A DNA stretch of 12,995 bases from an uncultured Rhodoluna sp. Its GTDB lineage: Bacteria; Actinomycetota; Actinomycetes; Actinomycetales; Microbacteriaceae. The translations under genes were made by a program, and so were the position numbers. This document shows, one piece after another, positions 1 through 6,633 of the stretch. The notes beneath the pieces are model-generated. The model was not told where the DNA came from and ran no database searches. It worked only from the letters and a program-made list of their open reading frames with translations. Location of the stretch: the NCBI GenBank assembly GCA_937898095.1, contig CALDKR010000245.1:1-12995 (forward strand), in the 5' to 3' direction. Every line of letters starts with the position of its first letter. Position 1 is the first letter of the stretch.

Positions 1-69
1 GGCAGACGCTATCTGGCCAACACTCTGGTTAGCGCAAGAAAGCAAATCACGATCGTAAGTTGCATCACG

Positions 70-768
70 TCAGATGTGATTCCGGCCGAAGGTTTGAGTG
101 CCGGTGCGAGTCTGCTCAAGACCTTGCTTGCTAGCGCAGAAGATGGTGGCCACATTCCAGGTGATGCCCGAAAGCAGCTTTGCAGCCTGCTTGACATCTT
201 GTTCGACATAGCCAGCGCTAGGGGTGACTGTGAAAAGTTCGAGCAGCTCGCGCCCATAGTTTTCATTGGGGCTCGTTGCAGTGTTTGTGTCACCGTTCAA
301 ATAGTTCAACATGGCCGGATGAAACGTGGCCGCCGCCACCATTTTTGGATAGTAGCCAAGAACATTTGCCCGAATCACGTTGGTGTCATAGTCAAGACGA
401 ACTAACTGCTTGTCGGTGTATAAATCGACCGGAATGTAGTCACTGAAGTGTTCGACCAGCATCTCGTAAACCTGTCGCGAAGAGAACAAGCGACGAAGAA
501 GGGTCATGTGAACCAGCTCGGTCGACAAAAGCGATGGTCGGCCCTTGAAAACTCGGTCGCGATAAATCTCAGGAATCGACATTTTTGCGCTGCGGAAGGC
601 TGAAAAATCTATCTCGTCTTCGGCTTTGCGAACGGCATTTGGGCTGAGCTGGTCATCTAGCCAAACTTCTAGGCCGATTGCATCGATTCGCTTTAGATCA
701 TCGAGGTTGTAGCCGTAGGTCAATTTGCCTAGCGCGCTGCGTGGCGCGAGCACTGCCTTTTTTGCCAT
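70..768 (-). CDS. DUF1800 family protein, apparently C-terminally truncated
   Basis: The 232-residue product begins like DUF1800 proteins: a short helical segment with GLEVWLDDQLSP (residues 32-43) and then the family's best signature, NENYGRELLELFT (168-180), followed by an AAKLLSGITW segment (195-204) at the place of the usual AA..LTGW. The biochemical role of DUF1800 proteins is not established; they are often encoded beside DUF1501 proteins. The ATG is preceded by GGGGAAC at suitable spacing, so the start is credible. Family members usually run to 400 residues or more, yet this frame stops at 70-72, soon after the LSGITW segment. The last 25 or so residues do not resemble the expected continuation, and no frame is open across the remaining 69 bases in a recognisable way. 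This could be a frameshifted or decayed gene, a sequencing error, or a real short variant. The gene lies downstream of the helicase but is isolated from it by a terminator. Confidence 0.75.
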   Translation of the reverse strand: MAKKAVLAPRSALGKLTYGYNLDDLKRIDAIGLEVWLDDQLSPNAVRKAEDEIDFSAFRSAKMSIPEIYRDRVFKGRPSLLSTELVHMTLLRRLFSSRQVYEMLVEHFSDYIPVDLYTDKQLVRLDYDTNVIRANVLGYYPKMVAAATFHPAMLNYLNGDTNTATSPNENYGRELLELFTVTPSAGYVEQDVKQAAKLLSGITWNVATIFCASKQGLEQTRTGTQTFGRNHI

Positions 769-816
769 TTGTTCCCCGTGAATTGCTAACTGGCCCAGAC
801 TATCGGCAAAGGGTTA

Positions 817-867
817 ACAAAAAAGAAACCCCGCCGACAGTGTCAGCAGAGTCTCTTTTTTTGTTTC
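817..867. terminator. Rho-independent terminator, bidirectional in form
   Basis: Read on the minus strand, an A-rich tract (AAAAAAAGAGAC) leads into a long imperfect stem (CTCTGC-TGACA pairing with TGTCG-GCGGGG, including G-U pairs) and ends in GTTTCTTTTTT. It lies about 30 bases beyond the helicase stop, so it most likely ends the helicase transcript. The T-run at 854-862 on the plus strand makes it look bidirectional, but no plus-strand gene reads into it. It insulates the DUF1800 gene, whose own promoter must fit in the remaining 50 bases (769-816); no convincing -35/-10 pair is visible there. Confidence 0.8.
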
Positions 868-897
868 TGGGCTCTGTGCTTGGCTCAGAAATTTGGC

Positions 898-2988
898 CTA
901 GCTTTCGAATTTGCGGGCGCGTGGGCGCTTGTCGCCAGCACCCTTGTCGGCCCAACGACCCTTGCCGTTGCCGCCATAGTTGCCGCGACCCTCGCGACCA
1001 CGACCGCCACCGCCGCGACCATCTCGGTCACCGCGGCCACGACCGCCGCCTGAACCGCCGCGTGAGTCACCGAAATCAAGAATTTCTGGTGCCGGTGGTG
1101 GCGCAATTGGGCCAGCTAGTTCTTCAAGAAGCGGGTTGCTTGGGCGCACATCTGAGAAGATGCCGTCACGCTCTGCGCGACGAAGCAGGTCTTCCATGCG
1201 GCGGCGACGAGAACGCGGAATCAACGTGATCACGGTTCCGGTTGCGTGGCCACGGCCGGTGCGGCCCGAGCGGTGCAAGTAGGTCTTGTATTCCTCTGGT
1301 GGATCAACCTGAATAACCAAAGCAACATCATCAACGTGAATTCCGCGGGCAGCAACGTCGGTTGCCACAAGCACGCGAACTGCGCCGGTGGTGAAGCGCT
1401 CAAGGTTGCGGTTTCGCTGGTTCTGGTTTAGGTCACCGTGAATTCGCGCGGCTGGCACGCCTGCCTGAGTCAAGCTTTCGCTCAAACGCTCTGCGGTCAT
1501 CTTGGTGCGAGTGAAAATCAGTGACTTGCCGGCACCCTGAACCAAGCGCAACAGCACGGCTGATCGGTCTTCTTGGTCAACAGTGAAAACACGGTGGGTG
1601 ATGTTTGAGGTGTCTTGCTCTTCGTTTGGCACTTCATACACATAAGGGTCTGGCATGAACTCTTTGACCAGCGCGTCAACTTCGCGGTCAAGGGTTGCCG
1701 AGAACAGCAGCTTCTGGCTGTCGCCAGCTGCGCGCATGATTCGACGAACACCCTCGATAAAGCCAAGGTCACACATGTGGTCGGCCTCGTCGATGACCAT
1801 GGTCTCAACTTCGCTCAAGTCGATGATCTTCTGGGCCATTAGGTCTTCAAGACGACCCGGGGTAGCCACGACAATGTCGACACCACGGCTCATGGCGTTT
1901 TCTTGCTTGCGCTGAGGCACGCCACCATAAATACACGCGGTATAAAAACCAACCGGGCGAGCGATGCCGTTAACGGTGCGATCGATCTGGTCGGCCAACT
2001 CGCGAGTCGGAGCAAGAATCAAAGCACGAGGCTTGCCTGGCTTGCGAGGAACTGAACCAGCAGCAACCATCTTGGTTACCAGCGGAACTGTAAATGCAAT
2101 GGTCTTGCCCGAACCGGTCTTGCCGCGGCCTAGAACATCGCGACCTGCGATTGCAGTTGGAATTGTGCTTGCCTGAATTGGAAAAGGCTTTTCAGCGCCC
2201 ATTCCGGTTAGGGCAGCTAGAACCTTAGGGTGCAGACCCATTGCCTCGAAGCTGTCTTCGGTGACAACCTCAGACATCTCGACCTCTAGGCGCTCAAGCA
2301 CCTTGTCTTCGAAGAATGCCTTCTTGTTTGGGTTTGCATCACGAGCACCTCTGAAGGTGCTTTCGCGTGAAGCATCGCGCTCAGCGCGGTCGGCGCGATG
2401 AGGATTACGTGACTCGCGGTCGCTGTTGCGGTCGTCGCGGTCACCAGCCCAACTGCGCTTAGCCTGACGGTCTTCGAAACGGGTTCTGTCATCGCGACCA
2501 TATGATGGGCGGTCTGAGCGGTCGTTGCGATCTGAATAACCTGAGCGGGCTGGCTTTTCTTCGGTCCACTCGCGGCGCGGCGCGCGCTCGTCGCGGTTGC
2601 CATAAGTGCGGCCCTCGCCACGCGGTGCGCGGTCATCGCGACCATACGATGGGCGTGAGTCGTTGCGGTCGTTGCGACCATATGAAGGGCGTGACTCTGA
2701 GCGCGAGTCTGAACGACCAGCGCCTGAGTCATTGGTGCCATAGGTCTTGCGTGAGCCTTCTTCAAAGAATGATGCACGCTTGCCACGAGGCGCCTCTGCG
2801 CGCTCGACGCGGTGCGCTGAACGCGTGTTCCGGGCGTCAGCTGCGCGACGCCCCTCCGAGCCACTGCGGCGGCTCGTCGCATCCTCACGAGCCTTGAACT
2901 TGTCGGCAGATGAAGTGCGCGGCTTGCGCGCTGATGAGCCCGCAGCTTTTTTCGGAGCGCGCGCGTTTGATTTGCCAAATGTTGGCAT
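898..2988 (-). CDS. DEAD-box ATP-dependent RNA helicase with long disordered tails
   Basis: This is a superfamily 2 RNA helicase of 696 residues that unwinds or remodels RNA in the cytoplasm, plausibly in ribosome assembly, mRNA decay or cold adaptation. The core (about 244-615) carries all motifs in order: Q-motif region ending FPIQAS (268-273), motif I GRGKTGSGKT (287-296), PTREL (327-331), TPGR (376-379), DEAD (400-403), SAT (430-432), DVAARG (544-549) and HRSGRTGRG (572-580). The N-terminal 235 residues are low complexity, rich in Arg, Asp, Ser and Gly, with repeated PSYGR(N/D)DR units near 101-108, 113-120 and 161-168. The C-terminal tail (640-696) is RGG-rich. Both tails are probably disordered RNA-binding extensions, as in RhlE/DeaD-type actinobacterial helicases. 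The ATG follows AGAGGA at about 5 bases. The gene is monocistronic: a 250-base leader upstream and a terminator downstream. Which named helicase it matches cannot be settled here. Confidence 0.95.
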   Translation of the reverse strand: MPTFGKSNARAPKKAAGSSARKPRTSSADKFKAREDATSRRSGSEGRRAADARNTRSAHRVERAEAPRGKRASFFEEGSRKTYGTNDSGAGRSDSRSESRPSYGRNDRNDSRPSYGRDDRAPRGEGRTYGNRDERAPRREWTEEKPARSGYSDRNDRSDRPSYGRDDRTRFEDRQAKRSWAGDRDDRNSDRESRNPHRADRAERDASRESTFRGARDANPNKKAFFEDKVLERLEVEMSEVVTEDSFEAMGLHPKVLAALTGMGAEKPFPIQASTIPTAIAGRDVLGRGKTGSGKTIAFTVPLVTKMVAAGSVPRKPGKPRALILAPTRELADQIDRTVNGIARPVGFYTACIYGGVPQRKQENAMSRGVDIVVATPGRLEDLMAQKIIDLSEVETMVIDEADHMCDLGFIEGVRRIMRAAGDSQKLLFSATLDREVDALVKEFMPDPYVYEVPNEEQDTSNITHRVFTVDQEDRSAVLLRLVQGAGKSLIFTRTKMTAERLSESLTQAGVPAARIHGDLNQNQRNRNLERFTTGAVRVLVATDVAARGIHVDDVALVIQVDPPEEYKTYLHRSGRTGRGHATGTVITLIPRSRRRRMEDLLRRAERDGIFSDVRPSNPLLEELAGPIAPPPAPEILDFGDSRGGSGGGRGRGDRDGRGGGGRGREGRGNYGGNGKGRWADKGAGDKRPRARKFES
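2493..2691 (-). repeat. Internal repeats encoding PSYGR(N/D)DR units of the helicase tail
   Basis: Three near-identical 19-base copies (plus-strand form CGCGACCATATGATGGGCG and close variants) start at 2493, 2637 and 2673. They encode the Tyr-Gly-Arg-containing repeats of the helicase N-terminal tail. Spacing is uneven (about 144 and 36 bases), so this is a dispersed coding repeat that follows the protein repeat, not a mobile or CRISPR-like element. Confidence 0.7.
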
Positions 2989-3121
2989 AGTTTTCCTCTT
3001 TAGTTGTGTGGATTCAGCGGGGAGTAGCCGCGTGAATCAATGGGGTTAGTCATAAGCGCTAAACCCACACACGAGAAGAACATCCGCAATACGGCGGATT
3101 CTCAATTAGAGGTGAAGACTG

Positions 3122-3168
3122 GCACAGATCAGTGGTGACCCTCTTGGTCACATGATTTATTGCTGTGC
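3122..3168 (-). promoter_or_regulatory. Nested inverted repeat in the helicase leader region
   Basis: The 250-base gap between the helicase start and the kinase stop (2989-3238) holds no gene. Its clearest element is a 47-base nested inverted repeat: GCACAG (3122-3127) with CTGTGC (3163-3168), then ATCA (3128-3131) with TGAT (3153-3156), then GTGACC (3135-3140) with GGTCAC (3146-3151) around the loop CTCTT. A second small hairpin, ATCCGC (3082-3087) with GCGGAT (3094-3099), lies closer to the gene. On the minus strand both would sit in the 5' leader of the helicase mRNA if transcription starts upstream of them. Long structured leaders are known for cold-responsive helicase genes; that role is inference here. 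A tentative promoter is TTGAAG (3200-3205 on the complement) with TAGTCT (3175-3180), but the 19-base spacing makes it weak. Confidence 0.45.
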
Positions 3169-3203
3169 TGCAAAAGACTAGTGTCACGAATTCGTAACGC
3201 TTC

Positions 3204-3240
3204 AACCCTAGCTTGAGAGTTCAGAAATAGCTAGGGGTTT
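3204..3240 (-). terminator. Hairpin overlapping the kinase stop, possible terminator
   Basis: AACCCTAGCT (3204-3213) pairs with AGCTAGGGGTTT (3229-3240) with one bulged G, giving a stable stem with a 15-base loop. It begins within the TAA stop of the sensor-kinase gene read on the minus strand. There is no clear U-tract after the 3' arm (GGGTTGAAGCG), so it is either a weak terminator or an mRNA-end stabilising hairpin for the kinase transcript. Confidence 0.45.
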
Positions 3241-4987
3241 ATCGAGCCAGTTTTGCGCGCAGAACAGTTTTGCCATCTTGCTGGCCGATCGACCAGCTAT
3301 AGGTGATCTCACTCATCAGCTGCGAGCCATAGCCGGCCTCGGCTTGTGCCTCAGGCAGGCTGCCATTGTTTGAGATTTCAACCAGAATCAAACTGCTGCG
3401 ATTAGCGGGTTTAACCGAGACCAAGATTTCTGTCGCACCACCGTGCTTGATTGCGTTGCTGGTAGCCTCGCGAATAACTTCGAGCACACAAACCGCCACC
3501 GAGCTAGCCGCACGCAGCTCAACGCGAATCTGTTCACTGATTTCGAAACGAATTTCACAAACGCCGTTCCACACGTCGGCGATTTGCGCGAGCACGATGT
3601 CGAAGTTTTCGTTTTCACCAAAACTCTCGAGCTTGTTTAGAGCCTGATTTAGGTCGACCTCAATGCCCGAAATTAGGTCGGATGAAATTTGCTTCGACTG
3701 AGCCAAGCGCATGGCGGCCGCATAAAGTGCCGCTTGAACTGGCCCGTGCAGCACCGACGCCAATCGCTTGCGGTTCAGCCAGGCTTCTTGACGCAAGTGC
3801 GAGTTCACGATTTCTAGATCGGCAATCACCGCGCGAATTTTGGCTTCGCTGTCATAGCGGCGAGTTCGTGCCAGTTGCTGCCCAAAGGTTAGCAATGTGA
3901 TCACGACATACATGACAGCCGACTGCGTGTAGGTGGCATCGATGTGAACCCGAAGTTCTTCGAGAATCAACCAGGTGACACCGTTGGCAAAAAGGCCGCC
4001 AATCGCGCTAAAAATCGCACCCAGCCAAACCGGCGCCCAGACCCTGATGAAGGCAAGGCGCAGAATCGAGAGTGTTGCATAGTTAGCGCTAAAGAGCACC
4101 AGAGCCAGACCTAAACCGGGCAGCCCCGGCAGCGAGAGCATCAGGGTTGGGGTTGAAATCAACGCCGCGCCCAACATGCTCAAACCTGGCAAGAGCATCG
4201 ACCCTAGAGCCACACGATCAGGCAGTTCAGCGCGCGATTTAATGCCGCGAAGTGTGGTGACGCGGGTCTCGACTTGCCCGTCGATTTTTGACCGACCAAG
4301 GTCGTGACTCAGCGGGCGAACCACCTCTTCGACGGCCTGCATCAAGTTTTTTGCAACACTCTTGCTCGATGAATCGTCAGCGATCTTTAGCTGCGCATAA
4401 ACCTCTGCAACCATCGGGGCGAGCTGGCTGCGAACCTTGCTGAGCAGCTCATCGAGCTGAATTCGAATGCGCTCTCGAATGCCACCGCGCAGCTCATCGA
4501 GGCGCATTTTTTCTTGTTCAAGCTCGAGCAGCGCCTTTTCGTGTTTGACCTGCGAGGCCAAAAACAAAACGATGATTACCAGCGAACCGGCCTCAAACAA
4601 TGGCCCGCCGGTGAGTCGATAAAACAAGTCGCTCTGCGGCACAACACCCAATAAGCCGCCGACAAAGAAAACCGTAGCTCCGCGAATTAGCCCGGCAAAA
4701 AGAAATAGCGCACTCACCGTTAGTGGGCGCGGCTTGGTTTGCATTTTCTGAAGCAGCCATGGGCGAACTAACAAAATTGGCAAAATACTTGCGACATAAA
4801 CCGCCGCCGAAAGAGCCAGCCAGGTGACATATGAACCACCGAATCGCTCTTCGTTTTGAATGATAAAAGTTGAAACTGAAGGAACCGAAAACAGAGCTAG
4901 GGTGCGGTTGCTTAGGGCAACTGGGCTGCCAATGTTGTGCCAGGCGATTTTGGTGTTGATTCTTGGTGTGCTGAATCGCTGCGCCAT
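3239..4987 (-). CDS. Polytopic membrane sensor histidine kinase
   Basis: The product has 582 residues. It probably autophosphorylates and passes phosphate to the response regulator encoded just upstream. The N-terminal part has about three hydrophobic segments (roughly 52-75, 90-116, 128-147), then a charged helical, coiled-coil-like stretch (147-230), then a second membrane block (about 259-283, 286-305, 312-341, 355-372). The C-terminal part has a helical phosphoacceptor-like region, RLASVLHGPVQAALYAAAMRL, with candidate His414, and a HATPase domain with N-box EVIREATSNAIKHGGA (Glu507, Asn511) and a short G-box GYGSQL (552-557). This resembles NarL-family kinases, although the HGPVQ box departs from their usual dimerisation motif. 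No Shine-Dalgarno sequence is obvious before the ATG, and the gap from the regulator stop is 38 bases, so the start is the best available rather than proven. The signal sensed cannot be read from the sequence. Confidence 0.85.
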   Translation of the reverse strand: MAQRFSTPRINTKIAWHNIGSPVALSNRTLALFSVPSVSTFIIQNEERFGGSYVTWLALSAAVYVASILPILLVRPWLLQKMQTKPRPLTVSALFLFAGLIRGATVFFVGGLLGVVPQSDLFYRLTGGPLFEAGSLVIIVLFLASQVKHEKALLELEQEKMRLDELRGGIRERIRIQLDELLSKVRSQLAPMVAEVYAQLKIADDSSSKSVAKNLMQAVEEVVRPLSHDLGRSKIDGQVETRVTTLRGIKSRAELPDRVALGSMLLPGLSMLGAALISTPTLMLSLPGLPGLGLALVLFSANYATLSILRLAFIRVWAPVWLGAIFSAIGGLFANGVTWLILEELRVHIDATYTQSAVMYVVITLLTFGQQLARTRRYDSEAKIRAVIADLEIVNSHLRQEAWLNRKRLASVLHGPVQAALYAAAMRLAQSKQISSDLISGIEVDLNQALNKLESFGENENFDIVLAQIADVWNGVCEIRFEISEQIRVELRAASSVAVCVLEVIREATSNAIKHGGATEILVSVKPANRSSLILVEISNNGSLPEAQAEAGYGSQLMSEITYSWSIGQQDGKTVLRAKLAR

Positions 4988-5025
4988 GGGGTCAGTTTTC
5001 GATCTAGATTTCGAGGCTTAAGTGC

Positions 5026-5676
5026 CTAGTTGGCAATCACGTGGCCGGTCGAGCTAAAAAACACTCGTGCCGCTTCTACGCGAGCGTTGCCCTCAGCCTG
5101 TGGGTCGATGTTCAATGCGCCAAAGACTCGGCTAACGATTCCTTCAACCGCACGCACAGTTGTGCCACGCTCTTCAGCAATTTGCGCGTTCGACATGCCG
5201 TTGGCAACCAACTTGAGCACAGTGATCTGTCGAGCTGAAAGCTGCGATAGCGGTCGGTCATCGGCGAGGTCGTGCCTGTAGCTCTTGCCGAGTGTGTCGC
5301 GCAGGACAGCGTCAAGTGCGTCGACCAATTCATTCGAATCAACCAGAGCTGACTTGCGCATATAGGCAATGCCTTTAGGCAGCGACTTTGGGTCGTGGCC
5401 GGCAAATCGTGAGTCAGGCAAATTGGTTAAAAACACAATGCCGACATCTGGGTTGGTCTGCGAAAGCGACTGGGCAAAATCAAAACCGTTTGGGCCTGGG
5501 CCTAGCTCGATGTCGAGCACGACCGCATCAGGGTCGGTTGCAATCACGGCGCGCTTTGCATCGGCTGCGTTAGCAGCCGTGGTCACAGTGAAGCCTGCGT
5601 TTTCGAGCGACTTTGCAATCAAATCGCGCAGCAGCGACTCATCTTCGACCACGACAATGTGGCGACTGATTTTCAT
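5026..5676 (-). CDS. LuxR/NarL-family response regulator
   Basis: This 216-residue regulator has an N-terminal receiver (about 5-125) with acidic EDE (11-13), the likely phosphoacceptor Asp55 in VVLDIE, Thr84 in FLTN and Lys108 in MRKS. A LuxR-type helix-turn-helix follows (143-195: LSQLSARQITVLKLVANGMS, AQIAEERGTTVRAVEGIVSR). Phosphorylation by the adjacent kinase would be expected to drive DNA binding and transcription control. The C-terminal tail (196-216) extends a little beyond the usual LuxR domain end. Its ATG shares a base with the TAA of the redoxin gene (TAATG at 5674-5678), and there is no strong ribosome site of its own, so translation is probably coupled to that gene. Regulated targets are unknown. 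Confidence 0.92.
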   Translation of the reverse strand: MKISRHIVVVEDESLLRDLIAKSLENAGFTVTTAANAADAKRAVIATDPDAVVLDIELGPGPNGFDFAQSLSQTNPDVGIVFLTNLPDSRFAGHDPKSLPKGIAYMRKSALVDSNELVDALDAVLRDTLGKSYRHDLADDRPLSQLSARQITVLKLVANGMSNAQIAEERGTTVRAVEGIVSRVFGALNIDPQAEGNARVEAARVFFSSTGHVIAN

Positions 5677-5924
5677 TAGATAAGGCCGCGCTTTGCTAGT
5701 GCGTCACGAAGGTCGGCGTCAGATGGCTCAACCAAAAATTCGCCGTCGGCAAATTTAATAACTGGGATGTTAGTGCGGCCCGAGATCGCTTGGGCCTCGT
5801 TGGTGAACTCGGCACTCTGCTCAACATCGCGAAGGTCGTATTCGACACCCTCAGCGTTTAGCAGCGCCTTTGAACGACGGCAGTCGCTGCACCATTCGGC
5901 ACCATAAAAAGTGACTTCAGACAT
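5676..5924 (-). CDS. Mycoredoxin/glutaredoxin-like thiol-disulfide oxidoreductase
   Basis: This small thioredoxin-fold protein of 82 residues has the redox site WCSDCRRSK (Cys12, Cys15), a cis-proline segment TNIPVI, and a C-terminal FLVEPSDADLRDAL helix typical of glutaredoxin-like proteins. In actinobacteria such proteins usually use mycothiol rather than glutathione to reduce mixed disulfides, so a mycoredoxin-type role is likely but inferred. I chose the ATG at 5922-5924 because GGAGAACCC precedes it closely and it avoids running into the HAD gene. An upstream start at 6011 would add 29 residues with no redoxin character and overlap the HAD gene by 47 bases. The gene overlaps the response regulator start by one base, which suggests co-translation with a two-component system. 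The CSDC centre differs from the CPYC/CGYC of classical members. Confidence 0.88.
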   Translation of the reverse strand: MSEVTFYGAEWCSDCRRSKALLNAEGVEYDLRDVEQSAEFTNEAQAISGRTNIPVIKFADGEFLVEPSDADLRDALAKRGLI

Positions 5925-5964
5925 GGGTTCTCCTGGTCTAAAAAATTCGATTGTCTCTAGCGTC

Positions 5965-6603
5965 TTATCTAAGCCGATTTTCATCGGGAATGCATAGTCG
6001 CCCTGGTTCAAAGGTTATGCCACTCAGGTCGCGAATCACAATGTCTGCAGTCGTGACCATGGCCCTTTCGCTAACGCCAATTACGAGGCCGGCACCGGCA
6101 GCTTTTCCGGCAAGCACGCCCGCCTGTGCATCTTCAAAAACCACACATTCACTGGTGCTTAAGCCGAGTCGACTCGCGCCCAAAAGATAAGGGTGGGGGT
6201 TCGGTTTTCCGAGTTCAACATCGGCTGCAGTCACCAGTTCTGTCGGCACCGGCAGGCCGGCAGCCACTAGTCGGGCACGGCCCAGATTTGGATTAGCCGA
6301 GGTGCAGACAGTCCAGGTTCCGGCAGTCAACGAGTGAAGCAAATCAACTGCGCCGCCGAGCGCAACTGTCTCGTGTGCGGTGTCTTGCTCGAGCTGATTG
6401 ATGCGATTGTTAGCCTCTTCAAAAAGTTCGGCACCCACCATTTCAAGAACCAAGTCTTGTGCTCTGCGGCCCGCGTGTTGGTCAATGTCAAAATTTTGGC
6501 CATATTCAATCGACCACTGATCCCATGCGGCCTTCGCGGCCAGGTGACTGTCGACTAAAACGCCGTCATTGTCAAAGAGCAGGCCGTTAAATTCGAAAAT
6601 CAA
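5965..6603 (-). CDS. HAD-superfamily hydrolase, sugar-phosphatase/phosphoglucomutase-like
   Basis: This 212-residue cytoplasmic hydrolase carries the four HAD motifs: DNDGVLVDS (nucleophile Asp11, acid/base Asp13), TSANPN with Thr101/Ser102, Lys133 in GKPNPHPYLLGA, and VFEDAQAG with Asp158 near 154-162. A helical cap lies between motifs I and II (about residues 17-80), as in subfamily I enzymes such as 2-deoxyglucose-6-phosphatase, YfbT-type sugar phosphatases and beta-phosphoglucomutase. The GKPNPHPY motif fits small phosphosugars, but the substrate cannot be assigned. The start is a TTG at 6601-6603: an in-frame stop lies directly before it, no ATG lies near the N-terminus, and the nucleophile motif begins only 11 codons in. 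A GGAAAG sequence about 10 bases upstream supports it. The gap to the membrane-protein gene upstream is 30 bases, consistent with co-transcription. Confidence 0.87.
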   Translation of the reverse strand: MIFEFNGLLFDNDGVLVDSHLAAKAAWDQWSIEYGQNFDIDQHAGRRAQDLVLEMVGAELFEEANNRINQLEQDTAHETVALGGAVDLLHSLTAGTWTVCTSANPNLGRARLVAAGLPVPTELVTAADVELGKPNPHPYLLGASRLGLSTSECVVFEDAQAGVLAGKAAGAGLVIGVSERAMVTTADIVIRDLSGITFEPGRLCIPDENRLR

Positions 6604-6633
6604 TTAGCAATCACTTTCCGAAGCAACCCAAAG

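Noticed and set aside
678..1229. Plus-strand open frames opposite the helicase C-terminus, and minus-strand frames at 2286-2978
   Set aside because: They are shadows of the Arg/Gly-rich helicase coding sequence; their low-complexity Arg/His/Ala products arise from repeats in the real frame.
2493..2691. Possible CRISPR-like or mobile repeat
   Set aside because: The repeats are within the helicase reading frame, unevenly spaced, and encode the PSYGR repeats of its tail.
5011..5024. Short hairpin AGGC-TTAAGT-GCCT between regulator and kinase as a terminator
   Set aside because: The stem is only 4 bp with no T-run, too weak to separate the two genes.
5925..6011. N-terminal extension of the redoxin gene by 29 residues
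   Set aside because: The added residues show no redoxin character and would overlap the HAD gene by 47 bases; the ATG at 5922-5924 has a strong ribosome site.
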